Of a stretch of DNA of 64,000 nt, positions 36,478-43,279 are shown piece by piece. This stretch comes from JADKIH01 sp031385005 (GTDB taxonomy: Bacteria > Bacteroidota > Bacteroidia > AKYH767-A > 2013-40CM-41-45), in the NCBI GenBank assembly GCA_031385005.1, contig JANNBB010000006.1, forward strand, positions 310,001-374,000, given 5' to 3'. Positions within the stretch are counted from its first letter, which is position 1. Every line of letters begins with the position of its first letter. The position numbers and the translations under genes are program-made. Below the pieces are notes generated by a model that was given only the letters and a program-made list of their open reading frames with translations, had not been told where the DNA came from and made no database searches.

Positions 36478-37926
36478 TTGAAAAACACAATTGAGAAAAC
36501 TTGCGAAAGCGTCTGGAAAAAATGCCTGCAAGTAATAAAAGACAATGTTAGTGCTCAGAGTTTTAAAACCTGGTTTGACCCCATTAAGCCAATAAAGCTT
36601 GATGAAAAGATTTTAACCATTGAAGTGCCGAGCCAGTTTTTCTATGAATGGCTGGAAGAGCATTACATTACGCTTTTAAGAAAAACCATTAGACAGCAAT
36701 TGGGAAATGAAGGCCGTCTGGAATACAGCATCGTTATGCAACATGCTACAGCAACTGACAAGCCCTATACCGTCAAGATACCCACGCGTACCCATGGTGA
36801 ATTGAAAAACTCACCGGTTAACGTACCAATGGGAACTTCAAAAGATACGATCCGAAATCCTTTCATCATCCCGGGATTAAAGAAAGTAAACGTTGAGTCT
36901 CAGTTAAACCCGAACTATACATTCGAAAATTTTATCGAAGGTGATTGTAACCGCTTGGCACGATCTGCCGGTTATGCAGTTGCCGGTAAACCGGGAGGAA
37001 CTTCTTTCAATCCGCTTCTTATATATGGTGGTGTCGGAATGGGAAAAACCCATCTCGCCCATTCCATCGGTATTGAAATCAAAAATGCACATCCGGGAAA
37101 AACAGTATTATATGTATCATCGGAAAAATTCACCCATCAGTTTATTGATTCTGTAAAAAATAATGAACAAAATGATTTCGTTCATTTTTATCAGATGATA
37201 GACGTGTTGATTTTAGATGATGTTCAGTTTCTTGCCGGCAAAGAAAAAACTCAGGATGTTTTCTTTCACGTTTTTAATCACTTACATCAAACAGGTAAAC
37301 AATTAATTCTTACTTCCGATAAAGCTCCTGTCGATCTGCAAGGAATGGAACAGCGATTGTTAAGTCGTTTCAAATGGGGACTAGCAGCTGATCTTCAAAT
37401 GCCTGACCTTGAAACGCGAATCGCTATTTTAAATAAGAAGATGTATATTGATGGAATTGAACTTCCTAAAGAAATTGTCGAATACATTGCATACAGTATC
37501 ACATCAAATGTTCGCGAACTTGAAGGTGCTTTAATTTCCATTCTTGCGCAGGCATCTTTAAACAAGAAAGCCGTAACGCTGGAACTCGCCAAACAAATGA
37601 TCGATAAGTTCGTGAAAAATACCACTCATGAAGTTTCAATTGATTATATCCAAAAAATCGTTTGCGACTACTTTGATCTTCCTATTGAGATGCTTAAATC
37701 TAAAACACGTAAGCGTCAGGTTGTTCAAGCTCGTCAGATAGCCATGTACTTTGCTAAAAACATGACGAAGTCATCGCTAAGCAGCATTGGAGCTCATTGC
37801 GGAGGAAAAGACCACGCTACGGTTCTTCATGCTTGTCGAACCGTTAACAATCTCATCGAAACCGATAAAAAATTCAAAGCGAGCGTATTGGAGCTTCAAA
37901 AGAAAATCAGCATAACTGGCAAATAA
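36478..37926 (+). CDS. dnaA: Chromosomal replication initiator DnaA
   Basis: A 482-residue AAA+ initiator. Domain I: CESVWKKCLQVIKDNVSAQSFKTWFDPI (about 9-36). Domain III: Walker A GGVGMGKT (about 184-191), Walker B VLILDDVQFL. Domain IV, the helix-turn-helix that reads DnaA boxes: SIGAHCGGKDHATVLHACR near the C-terminus. The start is TTG. It is not next to dnaN or recF. A terminator follows at 37964. Confidence 0.97.
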   Translation: MKNTIEKTCESVWKKCLQVIKDNVSAQSFKTWFDPIKPIKLDEKILTIEVPSQFFYEWLEEHYITLLRKTIRQQLGNEGRLEYSIVMQHATATDKPYTVKIPTRTHGELKNSPVNVPMGTSKDTIRNPFIIPGLKKVNVESQLNPNYTFENFIEGDCNRLARSAGYAVAGKPGGTSFNPLLIYGGVGMGKTHLAHSIGIEIKNAHPGKTVLYVSSEKFTHQFIDSVKNNEQNDFVHFYQMIDVLILDDVQFLAGKEKTQDVFFHVFNHLHQTGKQLILTSDKAPVDLQGMEQRLLSRFKWGLAADLQMPDLETRIAILNKKMYIDGIELPKEIVEYIAYSITSNVRELEGALISILAQASLNKKAVTLELAKQMIDKFVKNTTHEVSIDYIQKIVCDYFDLPIEMLKSKTRKRQVVQARQIAMYFAKNMTKSSLSSIGAHCGGKDHATVLHACRTVNNLIETDKKFKASVLELQKKISITGK

Positions 37927-37963
37927 TCAGAAAGAAAGTTTCCTGCGTTTAGAAAAAAATATA

Positions 37964-37993
37964 GCCGTTCAATTTTTGAACGGCTTCTTTTTT
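37964..37993 (+). terminator. Rho-independent terminator of dnaA
   Basis: GCCGTTCAA (37964-37972) and TTGAACGGC (37976-37984) form a 9-bp stem with a 3-base loop, followed by TTCTTTTTTT. Confidence 0.88.
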
Positions 37994-38076
37994 AACTTAA
38001 AATTCTAATTTTTAATTTGTCGTTTATTATTTTTCCTTTGTGGTTCGAGCAACACAACAAGAAATAGATTTTACTG

Positions 38077-39234
38077 ATGAAACTGAATGAAGTCATCTCC
38101 GAAAAGGACAAAAAAGACTTTTTATTATTACCGCTGAAAATCTATAAAGACGATCCAAACTGGATCAGGCCTCTTGACAAAGATATTGTGGCAGTTTTTG
38201 ATCCGGCAAAAAATAAATTCTTTCGACACGGACAATGCACCCGATTTTTACTGAAAGATGATAAAGGTGAAACCATTGGCAGAATAGCCGCTTTTATCAA
38301 TGAAAAAACTTCTCGTAAAGAAAATCAACCAACCGGTGGAATAGGTTTCTTTGAATGTATAAACGACCACAAAGCTGCCTGCATTCTGTTCGACCAATGC
38401 AAGCGCTGGCTGGCTGAAAGAGGCATGCAAGCCATGGATGGACCCATTAACTTCGGCGAACGTGATAGCTGGTGGGGACTTATTGTGGATGGTTTTACTC
38501 CCCCACCCTATAAAATGAATTTCAATAAGCCCTACTATCGCGAGCTATTTGAGTCCTATGGATTTATGACCTATTTCGAACAATGGTGTTATTCCTTAAA
38601 GGCGCTGGAAAGACCTCAATCAAAATTTTACGAGCGACATGCAAAAATAGCACTCGATAAAGATTATCACGCCGAATTTTTACGCAAATCACAACTGGAT
38701 AAATATGCCGAGGATTTTAGAACTGTTTACAATAAAGCCTGGGCCAAGCATGGAAGCGGAAAAGAGCTGGACAGCCGGCAGGTTAAAGGTTTTTTCAAGC
38801 AGATGAAACCGGTAATTGATGAGAAAGTAATCTGGTACGTCTATTACAAAAATGAACCGGTAGCCATGTGGGTTAACCTTCCTGACATCAACCAATTGTT
38901 TGCTAAGTTTAATGGACGATTCGGATTGTTAGAGAAACTGCGCTTCGTCTGGATGCTTAGAAGGCGGCGAATCAATAAGTTTATCGGATTGGTTTTCGGA
39001 ATTGTTCCCGAGCACCAGGGAAAAGGTGTTGATAGTTTTATGATCATTGAAGGAGCCAACCTCATACAGAAAGAAAAACTGTATGAAGATTTCGAAATGC
39101 AATGGATTGGAGATTTCAATCCAAAGATGGTAAGCATTGCTGAAAATTTAGGAACCTACAAAAGTCGTGTCCTAAAAACATATCGCTATCTATTCGATAG
39201 AAATGCAGAATTTGTAAGACATCCCATTCTTTAA
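38077..39234 (+). CDS. GNAT-like acetyltransferase of unknown substrate
   Basis: A 385-residue soluble protein of a type often annotated as GNAT-family or hypothetical. It has two acetyltransferase-like halves: an N-terminal part (IYKDDPNWIRPLDKDIVAVFDPAKNKFFRHGQ, GPINFGERDSWWGLIVDGF) and a C-terminal part with GIVPEHQGKGVDSFMIIEGANL, where EHQGKGVDS resembles the acetyl-CoA binding loop. Substrate unknown. It stands alone between the dnaA terminator and a 570-base gene-free stretch. Confidence 0.72.
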   Translation: MKLNEVISEKDKKDFLLLPLKIYKDDPNWIRPLDKDIVAVFDPAKNKFFRHGQCTRFLLKDDKGETIGRIAAFINEKTSRKENQPTGGIGFFECINDHKAACILFDQCKRWLAERGMQAMDGPINFGERDSWWGLIVDGFTPPPYKMNFNKPYYRELFESYGFMTYFEQWCYSLKALERPQSKFYERHAKIALDKDYHAEFLRKSQLDKYAEDFRTVYNKAWAKHGSGKELDSRQVKGFFKQMKPVIDEKVIWYVYYKNEPVAMWVNLPDINQLFAKFNGRFGLLEKLRFVWMLRRRRINKFIGLVFGIVPEHQGKGVDSFMIIEGANLIQKEKLYEDFEMQWIGDFNPKMVSIAENLGTYKSRVLKTYRYLFDRNAEFVRHPIL

Positions 39235-39779
39235 CAACGATTTCTAAAATCAAAAAAATAGAATTCAAAATTATCATTGAACAATTTTGATTGAAGGGCT
39301 GAATATTTTTTATACATTCTTGTAAAAAAAGATTTTAGTTTTAAAAAATATTTTTCACTCCCTATCCTATTTGCATTGTACGTTCTGTGATTTGATTAGA
39401 TGAATCAGAAAAAAGTACCTTTTTGCGAATAATTATGTTAAGTTGAATTTCGTCATTTGGGTAGTTCGGTAAAATGAGCGTTGTAAACTAACAGATACCT
39501 ATAGTTTGATTTGTGTCTGTATGCGAATAAAGATTGCCTGCATTTTACAGATTCACACTTAAAAATCTGTTTTGACAAATTGTTATGGAAATCATTAAAA
39601 AAAACAGTAAAAAAATGAACGATTTGAAATCAGGTAAATAAAACGCAATTGCCGATGATTGAGGAACTTGCGTCGAAAACAGGAGTAATAATAGGGAACT
39701 TATAAACACCAATACCAAGAAATCTCATGAAAAAATGGATTTTTTTTTGAACAAAGTGCTTTTTTTAAATGAATAATTC
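39235..39779 (+). other. Gene-free stretch before tRNA-Lys
   Basis: About 545 bases of AT-rich DNA without any open frame of note, RNA gene or terminator that I can support. The end of it holds the tRNA promoter region. It could contain decayed sequence, but nothing recognisable was found on either strand. Confidence 0.5.
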
Positions 39780-39787
39780 TATTTTTG
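39780..39787 (+). promoter_or_regulatory. -7 promoter element of tRNA-Lys
   Basis: TATTTTTG matches TAnnTTTG and places the start of transcription near 39794, 14 bases before the mature tRNA. A TTTG at 39746-39749 is too far away to be a standard -33 element. Confidence 0.5.
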
Positions 39788-39807
39788 CAGCCGCCTTAAA
39801 AAGCAAT

Positions 39808-39880
39808 GATTCCGTAGCTCAGTTGGTAGAGCAATACACTTTTAATGTATGGGCCCTGGGTTCGAATCCCAGCGGGATCA
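39808..39880 (+). tRNA. tRNA-Lys (anticodon TTT)
   Basis: A 73-base cloverleaf without encoded CCA. Acceptor GATTCCG (39808-39814) pairs with CGGGATC (39873-39879; one G-T pair), discriminator A at 39880. D-arm GCTCAGTTGGTAGAGC. Anticodon stem ATACA/TGTAT with loop CTTTTAA, anticodon TTT at 39841-39843. T-arm CTGGG TTCGAAT CCCAG. The base pairs and loops are all normal. It abuts the repeat array that starts 10 bases downstream. Confidence 0.97.
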
Positions 39881-39890
39881 CGAAATACAG

Positions 39891-40094
39891 TCCGAGTCTG
39901 AAATTCCGAGTCCGGAGCAGATTCGGATTTTTTTTTTCGGACTAAGACTCCGGACTTCGAACTACCTTCAGACTGCGGACTACGGACTACGGACTCCTTT
40001 CAGACTCCGGACTCCTTTCGAACTTCGGACTTCGAACTACCTTCAAACTGCGGACTACGTACTCTGGACTCCCTTCGTACTCCTGACTTCAAAC
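39891..40094 (+). repeat. Heptamer array 1 (AGTCCGA/TCGGACT family)
   Basis: The stretch is built of 7-bp units such as CGGACTA, CGGACTT and CGGACTC, with 11-bp variants such as CTTTCAGACTC and CCTTCAGACTG. All units end in ACTN. A short part in the opposite orientation (39891-39926) precedes a run of ten T. The array starts 10 bases after the tRNA and overlaps the 3' end of four-helix gene A on the minus strand. Confidence 0.85.
39906..39937 (+). terminator. Terminator of tRNA-Lys formed by repeat units
   Basis: CCGAGTC (39906-39912) pairs with GATTCGG (39920-39926; one G-T pair) around a 7-base loop, followed by A and ten T (39928-39937). The stem arms are themselves heptamer units of the array, so the repeat element supplies the tRNA's terminator. 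Confidence 0.75.
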
Positions 40095-40449
40095 TGTTTT
40101 CCGCTGTGAGTCTGCAAATCATTTTATAATGCATTTTAGAAATTTCTTCAGCTTTATTGTAGAAGTATTTATGCTGATCGATAGTGATCATTTTTTCAAT
40201 GCTAAGTAAATCAAGTATTGCAACACATTCAATTGTACTTCCTCTTGAAATCACATAAAAATTTCGTTCGTCTGCTTTACTGAATCGACTTGAACCTTCA
40301 GCAATGTTTAACATTATGCTCATAGCCGCTCTTCTAAGTTGATCTTTGGAGACCTTGTCTAGTTTTTCATTTGAAAGAATATCCTTTCTAATTTCCAGAT
40401 TAAATTCCCTGCCTTTTTTATAAACATCTAATTTTTCGAAGCCGAACAT
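40000..40449 (-). CDS. Four-helix-bundle protein, copy A (23S rRNA intervening-sequence protein/S23 family)
   Basis: About 149 residues from MFGFEKLDVYKKGREFN. The core (about 1-115) has the family pattern FEKLDVYKKG, LRRAAMSIMLNIAEGSSR and RGSTIECVAILDL, which form a four-helix bundle. The family includes proteins encoded in 23S rRNA intervening sequences and is related to Avd of diversity-generating retroelements, which binds nucleic acid. After the core the frame runs into heptamer array 1 and adds a Ser/Arg/Glu-rich tail (KSGVRRESRVRSPQFEG...). An upstream extension to 40515 exists, but copy B starts at the same Met as used here. Function unknown. Confidence 0.82.
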   Translation of the reverse strand: MFGFEKLDVYKKGREFNLEIRKDILSNEKLDKVSKDQLRRAAMSIMLNIAEGSSRFSKADERNFYVISRGSTIECVAILDLLSIEKMITIDQHKYFYNKAEEISKMHYKMICRLTAENSLKSGVRRESRVRSPQFEGSSKSEVRKESGV

Positions 40450-40612
40450 TTTTTTAAATGCAAGGTTGGAAGCTTGCCTGGTTTGTACAACCAATATATT
40501 AGGTAAACAGAGCATTGAATCAGCATGCTAAAGTTTATAGCTAAACTGATTTCAGCTCCACTCGCAAAAACCCAAACTTATTTCAGTACCAGAGGAATCA
40601 CGGAAGGGCAGT
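40096..40612. repeat. Tandem duplication unit, copy A
   Basis: The sequence from GTTTTCCGCTGTGAG to CAGTC recurs at 40778-41293 (offset 682 falling to 681 after a one-base deletion). Only about a dozen single-base differences were seen, so the copies are roughly 97% identical. The unit contains the whole four-helix core, its 5' region and the tRNA-3'-like motif at 40589. Confidence 0.9.
40589..40612 (+). repeat. Degenerate copy of the tRNA-Lys 3' end (unit boundary 1)
   Basis: CCAGAGGAATCACGGAA followed by CAGTC resembles the true tRNA end CCAGCGGGATCACGAAA followed by CAGTC (39869-39893). It lies at the junction between one repeat unit and the next array, as an attachment site or duplicated target would. 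Confidence 0.6.
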
Positions 40613-40777
40613 CAGTAGTCTGTAGTCCGGAGTCCGGATTGGTTGGACTTCGGACTACGGACTACGGACTACGGACTACGGACTCCTTTCAGACTCCGGA
40701 CTCCTTTCGGACTTCGAACTACCTTCAGACTTCGGACTACGTACTCCGGACTCCCTTCGTACTCCGGACTTCGAACT
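40606..40777. repeat. Heptamer array 2 with palindromic centre
   Basis: Left part in AGTCTGT/AGTCCGG orientation, right part in CGGACTA orientation. The centre is an inverted repeat: AGTCCGGAGTCC (40624-40635), loop GGATTGGTT (40636-40644), GGACTTCGGACT (40645-40656), one wobble pair. The right part matches array 1 unit by unit but has more CGGACTA copies at its left edge. It overlaps the 3' end of copy B. Confidence 0.85.
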
Positions 40778-41131
40778 GTTTTCCGCTGTGAGTCTGCAAA
40801 TCATTTTATAAAGCATTTTAGAAATTTCTTCAGCTTTATTGTAGAAGTATTTATGCTGATCGATAGTGATCATTTTTTCAATGCTAAGTAAATCAAGTAT
40901 TGCAACACATTCAATTGTACTTCCTCTTGAAATCACATAAAAATTTCGCTCGTCTGCTTTACTGAATCGACTTGAACCTTCAGCAATGTTTAGCATAATG
41001 CTCATAGCCGCTCTTCTAAGTTGATCTTTGGAGACCTTGTCTAGTTTTTCATTTGAAAGAATATCCTTTCTAATTTCCAAATTAAATTCCCGGCCTTTTT
41101 TATAAACATCTAATTTTTCGAAACCAAACAT
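40676..41131 (-). CDS. Four-helix-bundle protein, copy B
   Basis: A 151-residue near-twin of copy A. The core is almost identical; one clear change is His to Leu in EEISKM(H/L)YKM. The tail differs because the array has a different unit number (KSGVRRESGVRSPKSEG...SERSPESERSP). The start is MFGFEKLDVYKKG. Upstream lies the same 5' region as in copy A, with a small inverted repeat GCAAG...CTTGC in A that is broken by one base in B. Function unknown; it may bind RNA or DNA as its relatives do. Confidence 0.82.
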   Translation of the reverse strand: MFGFEKLDVYKKGREFNLEIRKDILSNEKLDKVSKDQLRRAAMSIMLNIAEGSSRFSKADERNFYVISRGSTIECVAILDLLSIEKMITIDQHKYFYNKAEEISKMLYKMICRLTAENSSKSGVRRESGVRSPKSEGSSKSERSPESERSP

Positions 41132-41293
41132 TTTTTTAATGTAAGGTTGGAAGCTTGCCTGGATTGTACAACCAATATATTAGGTAAACAGAGCATTGAA
41201 TCAGCATGCTAAAGTTTATAGCTAAACTGATTTCAGCACCACTCGCAAAAACCCAAACTTATTTCAGTACCAGTGGAATCACGTAAGGGCAGT
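40778..41293. repeat. Tandem duplication unit, copy B
   Basis: Second copy of the unit described at 40096-40612, in the same orientation. Its high identity to copy A points to a recent duplication or ongoing gene conversion. Confidence 0.9.
41270..41293 (+). repeat. Degenerate copy of the tRNA-Lys 3' end (unit boundary 2)
   Basis: CCAGTGGAATCACGTAA followed by CAGTC, the counterpart of 40589-40612 in the second unit. It lies 681 bases from the first copy. Confidence 0.6.
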
Positions 41294-41421
41294 CTGTAGT
41301 CTGTAGTCTGTAGTCCGAAGTCTGTAGTCCGAAGTCTGTAGTCCGGAGTCTGTAGTCCGAAGTCTGTAGTCCGAAGTACGAAGTCCAACCAATCCGGACT
41401 TCGGACTTCGGACTTCGAACT
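41289..41421. repeat. Heptamer array 3 with long palindromic centre
   Basis: About thirteen AGTCTGT/AGTCCGA units, then a near-perfect inverted repeat of 19 bp: AGTCCGAAGTACGAAGTCC (41368-41386), loop AACCAATCC (41387-41395), GGACTTCGGACTTCGGACT (41396-41414), one mismatch. The loop is the exact reverse complement of the loop in array 2. Confidence 0.88.
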
Positions 41422-41624
41422 ATAATTTCCTTGGAAATCACTAATCAATTTAAAAAGCACTTTCGAAATATCTGCAGCTTTAGAATAGAAACAATTCTGT
41501 AGGTCAACAGTGCGAGTGAACATTAATTACTGCTCACTTGCATTATTTCTATTTCTAGACTCTTGACAATTTTTATGCACTGTTTCTATTTCTGTATCTG
41601 TTTCTTCTCCTTCTCCTCCTTCTT

Positions 41625-42275
41625 CTACAAAAACAACTCATCCAACTTGTACGTCTCTACATTTTCCGATTCATTTTTCTTGTAGATGGCAATAAGCGCA
41701 TGAGCGACAGTCGCGCCGGGTATGCTCCGGTATTTTTTGAGAAATGGAACAACCATTCCCAACATGTTGATTATTCCTGCACTCCATTTTTCACCCATCC
41801 TTTTTTCGCTTCTTTCTCCTGCAAGAACACTCGGTTGTAGAATGCGAATGCGGCTGAACGTGAGTTGTTTTATTGCATCTTCTAACTCCCCCTTTATTCT
41901 GGAGTAAAATATTTTTGATTTTGAACTAGAAGAAGCGGCAGAAATCAACAAGTAATCGGCAACTCCATTTTCAGCAGCCAGTTTCGCAAATTCATATTGA
42001 TAGGTGAAATCAACTTTGTATTGCGCTTCCTTGCTTCCGGCTTGTTTAAGAGTTGTACCCATACAAGAGAAAAGGACATCGCCTGTAATATCGCTTTTAC
42101 TCAATTCGAGTTTGTCGAAATCAATTATAAATTCCTTTAATTTTGGATGAGTAATTCCCGTCGCTCGCCTGACAAATATTTTGACAGATGAAAAATCGTT
42201 ATCCAAAAGTAATTGCTGCAATAGATTGCTGCCTACTAGTCCGGTAGCTCCGATGATGAGGGCGGTTTTATTCAT
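41625..42275 (-). CDS. NAD(P)-binding oxidoreductase-like protein (HTATIP2/TIP30-like)
   Basis: A 216-residue Rossmann-fold protein. TALIIGATGLVGSNLLQQLL is the nucleotide-binding loop. VRRATGITHPKLKEFIIDF, CMGTTLKQAGSKEAQYKVDF and YLLISAASSSSKSKIFYSRIKGELE are typical of the small atypical SDR group that includes HTATIP2. The Tyr-x3-Lys of classical SDRs is represented by Y-S-R-I-K. Substrate unknown. It stands alone. Confidence 0.85.
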   Translation of the reverse strand: MNKTALIIGATGLVGSNLLQQLLLDNDFSSVKIFVRRATGITHPKLKEFIIDFDKLELSKSDITGDVLFSCMGTTLKQAGSKEAQYKVDFTYQYEFAKLAAENGVADYLLISAASSSSKSKIFYSRIKGELEDAIKQLTFSRIRILQPSVLAGERSEKRMGEKWSAGIINMLGMVVPFLKKYRSIPGATVAHALIAIYKKNESENVETYKLDELFL

Positions 42276-42471
42276 AATTGAAATGACATTTTGTGTTTGA
42301 ATGAATGATTACTAGACTTCGGATTGCTACCCGTCGCATTCTTTTGTAAAAAATTAACGTTGGATTTAAACACAAAGATATCAAAGGCCGGAACAAAGAA
42401 ATCAAAGAGATTTAAATTTTCTTAAGTAAATACCTATTTTTATTTCAATTAAGAACATTACCTTTATCCCT

Positions 42472-42888
42472 ATGAAATTTATATTGTCTAAAGCAAAATT
42501 ATTTTTTCCATTTGTCCTGATTTTCATACACCCCGCATGTAAGAAAACATGGGAACCGCCATTTATCTATACAGCAAATCTTTCTTTGGCATCCACACCC
42601 GACTCCGTCGATGCCAACAATGTTTATTATTTCCCGGATGGCATGAAATTACAAATTCAGCTTACGATAACATCCAATGGAAGCATTATTAAAAACGAAC
42701 CTTGGATAAACAGAGTAAATTATCATTGGGGAGATTCGTTGAAAAATGTAAAGGTCGTTGGCTCAATAGTTAACTTGTCAAGCGATACCACTCTGAATAT
42801 TAATAACTACCCCCTCATTTTGAGAGTTTACAAGGATAGCAATGTTCTCTTTGAAGAATCCGGAACTGAAAAATCGTATTCGCTCTAG
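42472..42888 (+). CDS. Small lipoprotein of unknown function
   Basis: A 138-residue protein with a signal peptide and a lipobox-like FIHPAC (Cys23), followed by KKTWEPPF. The rest is a small beta-rich domain with no recognised motif. TACCTTTA (42459-42466), a near match to the -7 consensus, lies 5 bases before the ATG, so the message may be leaderless. Confidence 0.65.
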   Translation: MKFILSKAKLFFPFVLIFIHPACKKTWEPPFIYTANLSLASTPDSVDANNVYYFPDGMKLQIQLTITSNGSIIKNEPWINRVNYHWGDSLKNVKVVGSIVNLSSDTTLNINNYPLILRVYKDSNVLFEESGTEKSYSL

Positions 42889-42945
42889 CTGGAAATTAAC
42901 GGAGGAAATGTTTTATGGATTTTATTTAATTAAAAACAAGTTAGC

Positions 42946-43257
42946 TCACCTTAAAAAACCCAAAAACTTTCTTCTTTTTAAATAATCAAAATCGGTTTCA
43001 TAGTTAAATGCCTCCCTTTCGAAAATAATCCCCCTATAAGCTTTCTTATGTTCCTTGTATAATGCTAATAAATACAGATAATTCAACAAGTAAAAAAAAT
43101 AAAAAGGAATTATGAGTAATTCAAGCTGCTGCCTGAGATGAATCTTTTCATGATTGATAAGCACTTTCAGTCTGCTTTCATCTATTCCTTTCTTTATAAA
43201 GATAAAAGGATAGAGCGTAATTCCTCCCACATGCAGATTCCTTATTTGAATGATCAT
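42946..43257 (-). CDS. Small HExxH membrane protein (M56-like)
   Basis: About 103 residues from MIIQIRNLHVGGITLYPFIF. It has NHEKIHLRQQLELLIIPFYFFYLLNYLYLLAL, an H-E-x-x-H motif running into a membrane helix, then YRGIIFEREAFNYETD, where the Glu could be the third metal ligand. This resembles a stripped-down BlaR1/M56-type metallopeptidase core. The longer frame to 43383 overlaps the divergent GNAT gene, so I use the inner ATG at 43257. Activity unproven. Confidence 0.7.
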   Translation of the reverse strand: MIIQIRNLHVGGITLYPFIFIKKGIDESRLKVLINHEKIHLRQQLELLIIPFYFFYLLNYLYLLALYKEHKKAYRGIIFEREAFNYETDFDYLKRRKFLGFLR

Positions 43258-43279
43258 AGTACAAAAGTGAAATAAAAAA

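Larger units (their letters stand above)
41233..41523 (-). pseudogene. Remnant of a third four-helix-bundle gene, copy C
   Basis: The open frame starts FTRTVDLQNCFYSKAADISKVLFKLISDF, which aligns with the last helix of copies A and B (ITIDQHKYFYNKAEEISKMLYKMICRL). It then enters array 3 and reads DFGLQTPDYRLRTT-type repeats. The first three helices are missing and a stop lies directly upstream, so this is a diverged and truncated copy. It is older than A and B. Confidence 0.72.

Noticed and set aside
36353..38076. Replication origin with DnaA boxes
   Set aside because: No clear copies of TTATNCACA or its complement were seen on either side of dnaA.
40525..40891. Plus-strand open frames with DYGLRTTD-type repeats as real genes
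   Set aside because: They arise because heptamer arrays stay open in every frame. They lack any domain and lie opposite the four-helix genes.
39891..41421. CRISPR array
   Set aside because: The units are 7-11 bp with no spacers of constant size and no cas genes. This is a short tandem repeat.
41259..41441. Further minus-strand frame in array 3
   Set aside because: Same cause: an alternative reading of the repeat, with no support of its own.
40000..41523. Diversity-generating retroelement (Avd-like protein with template/variable repeats)
   Set aside because: No reverse transcriptase is present, the two copies differ at scattered positions rather than at adenines, and no target gene with a variable end was seen.
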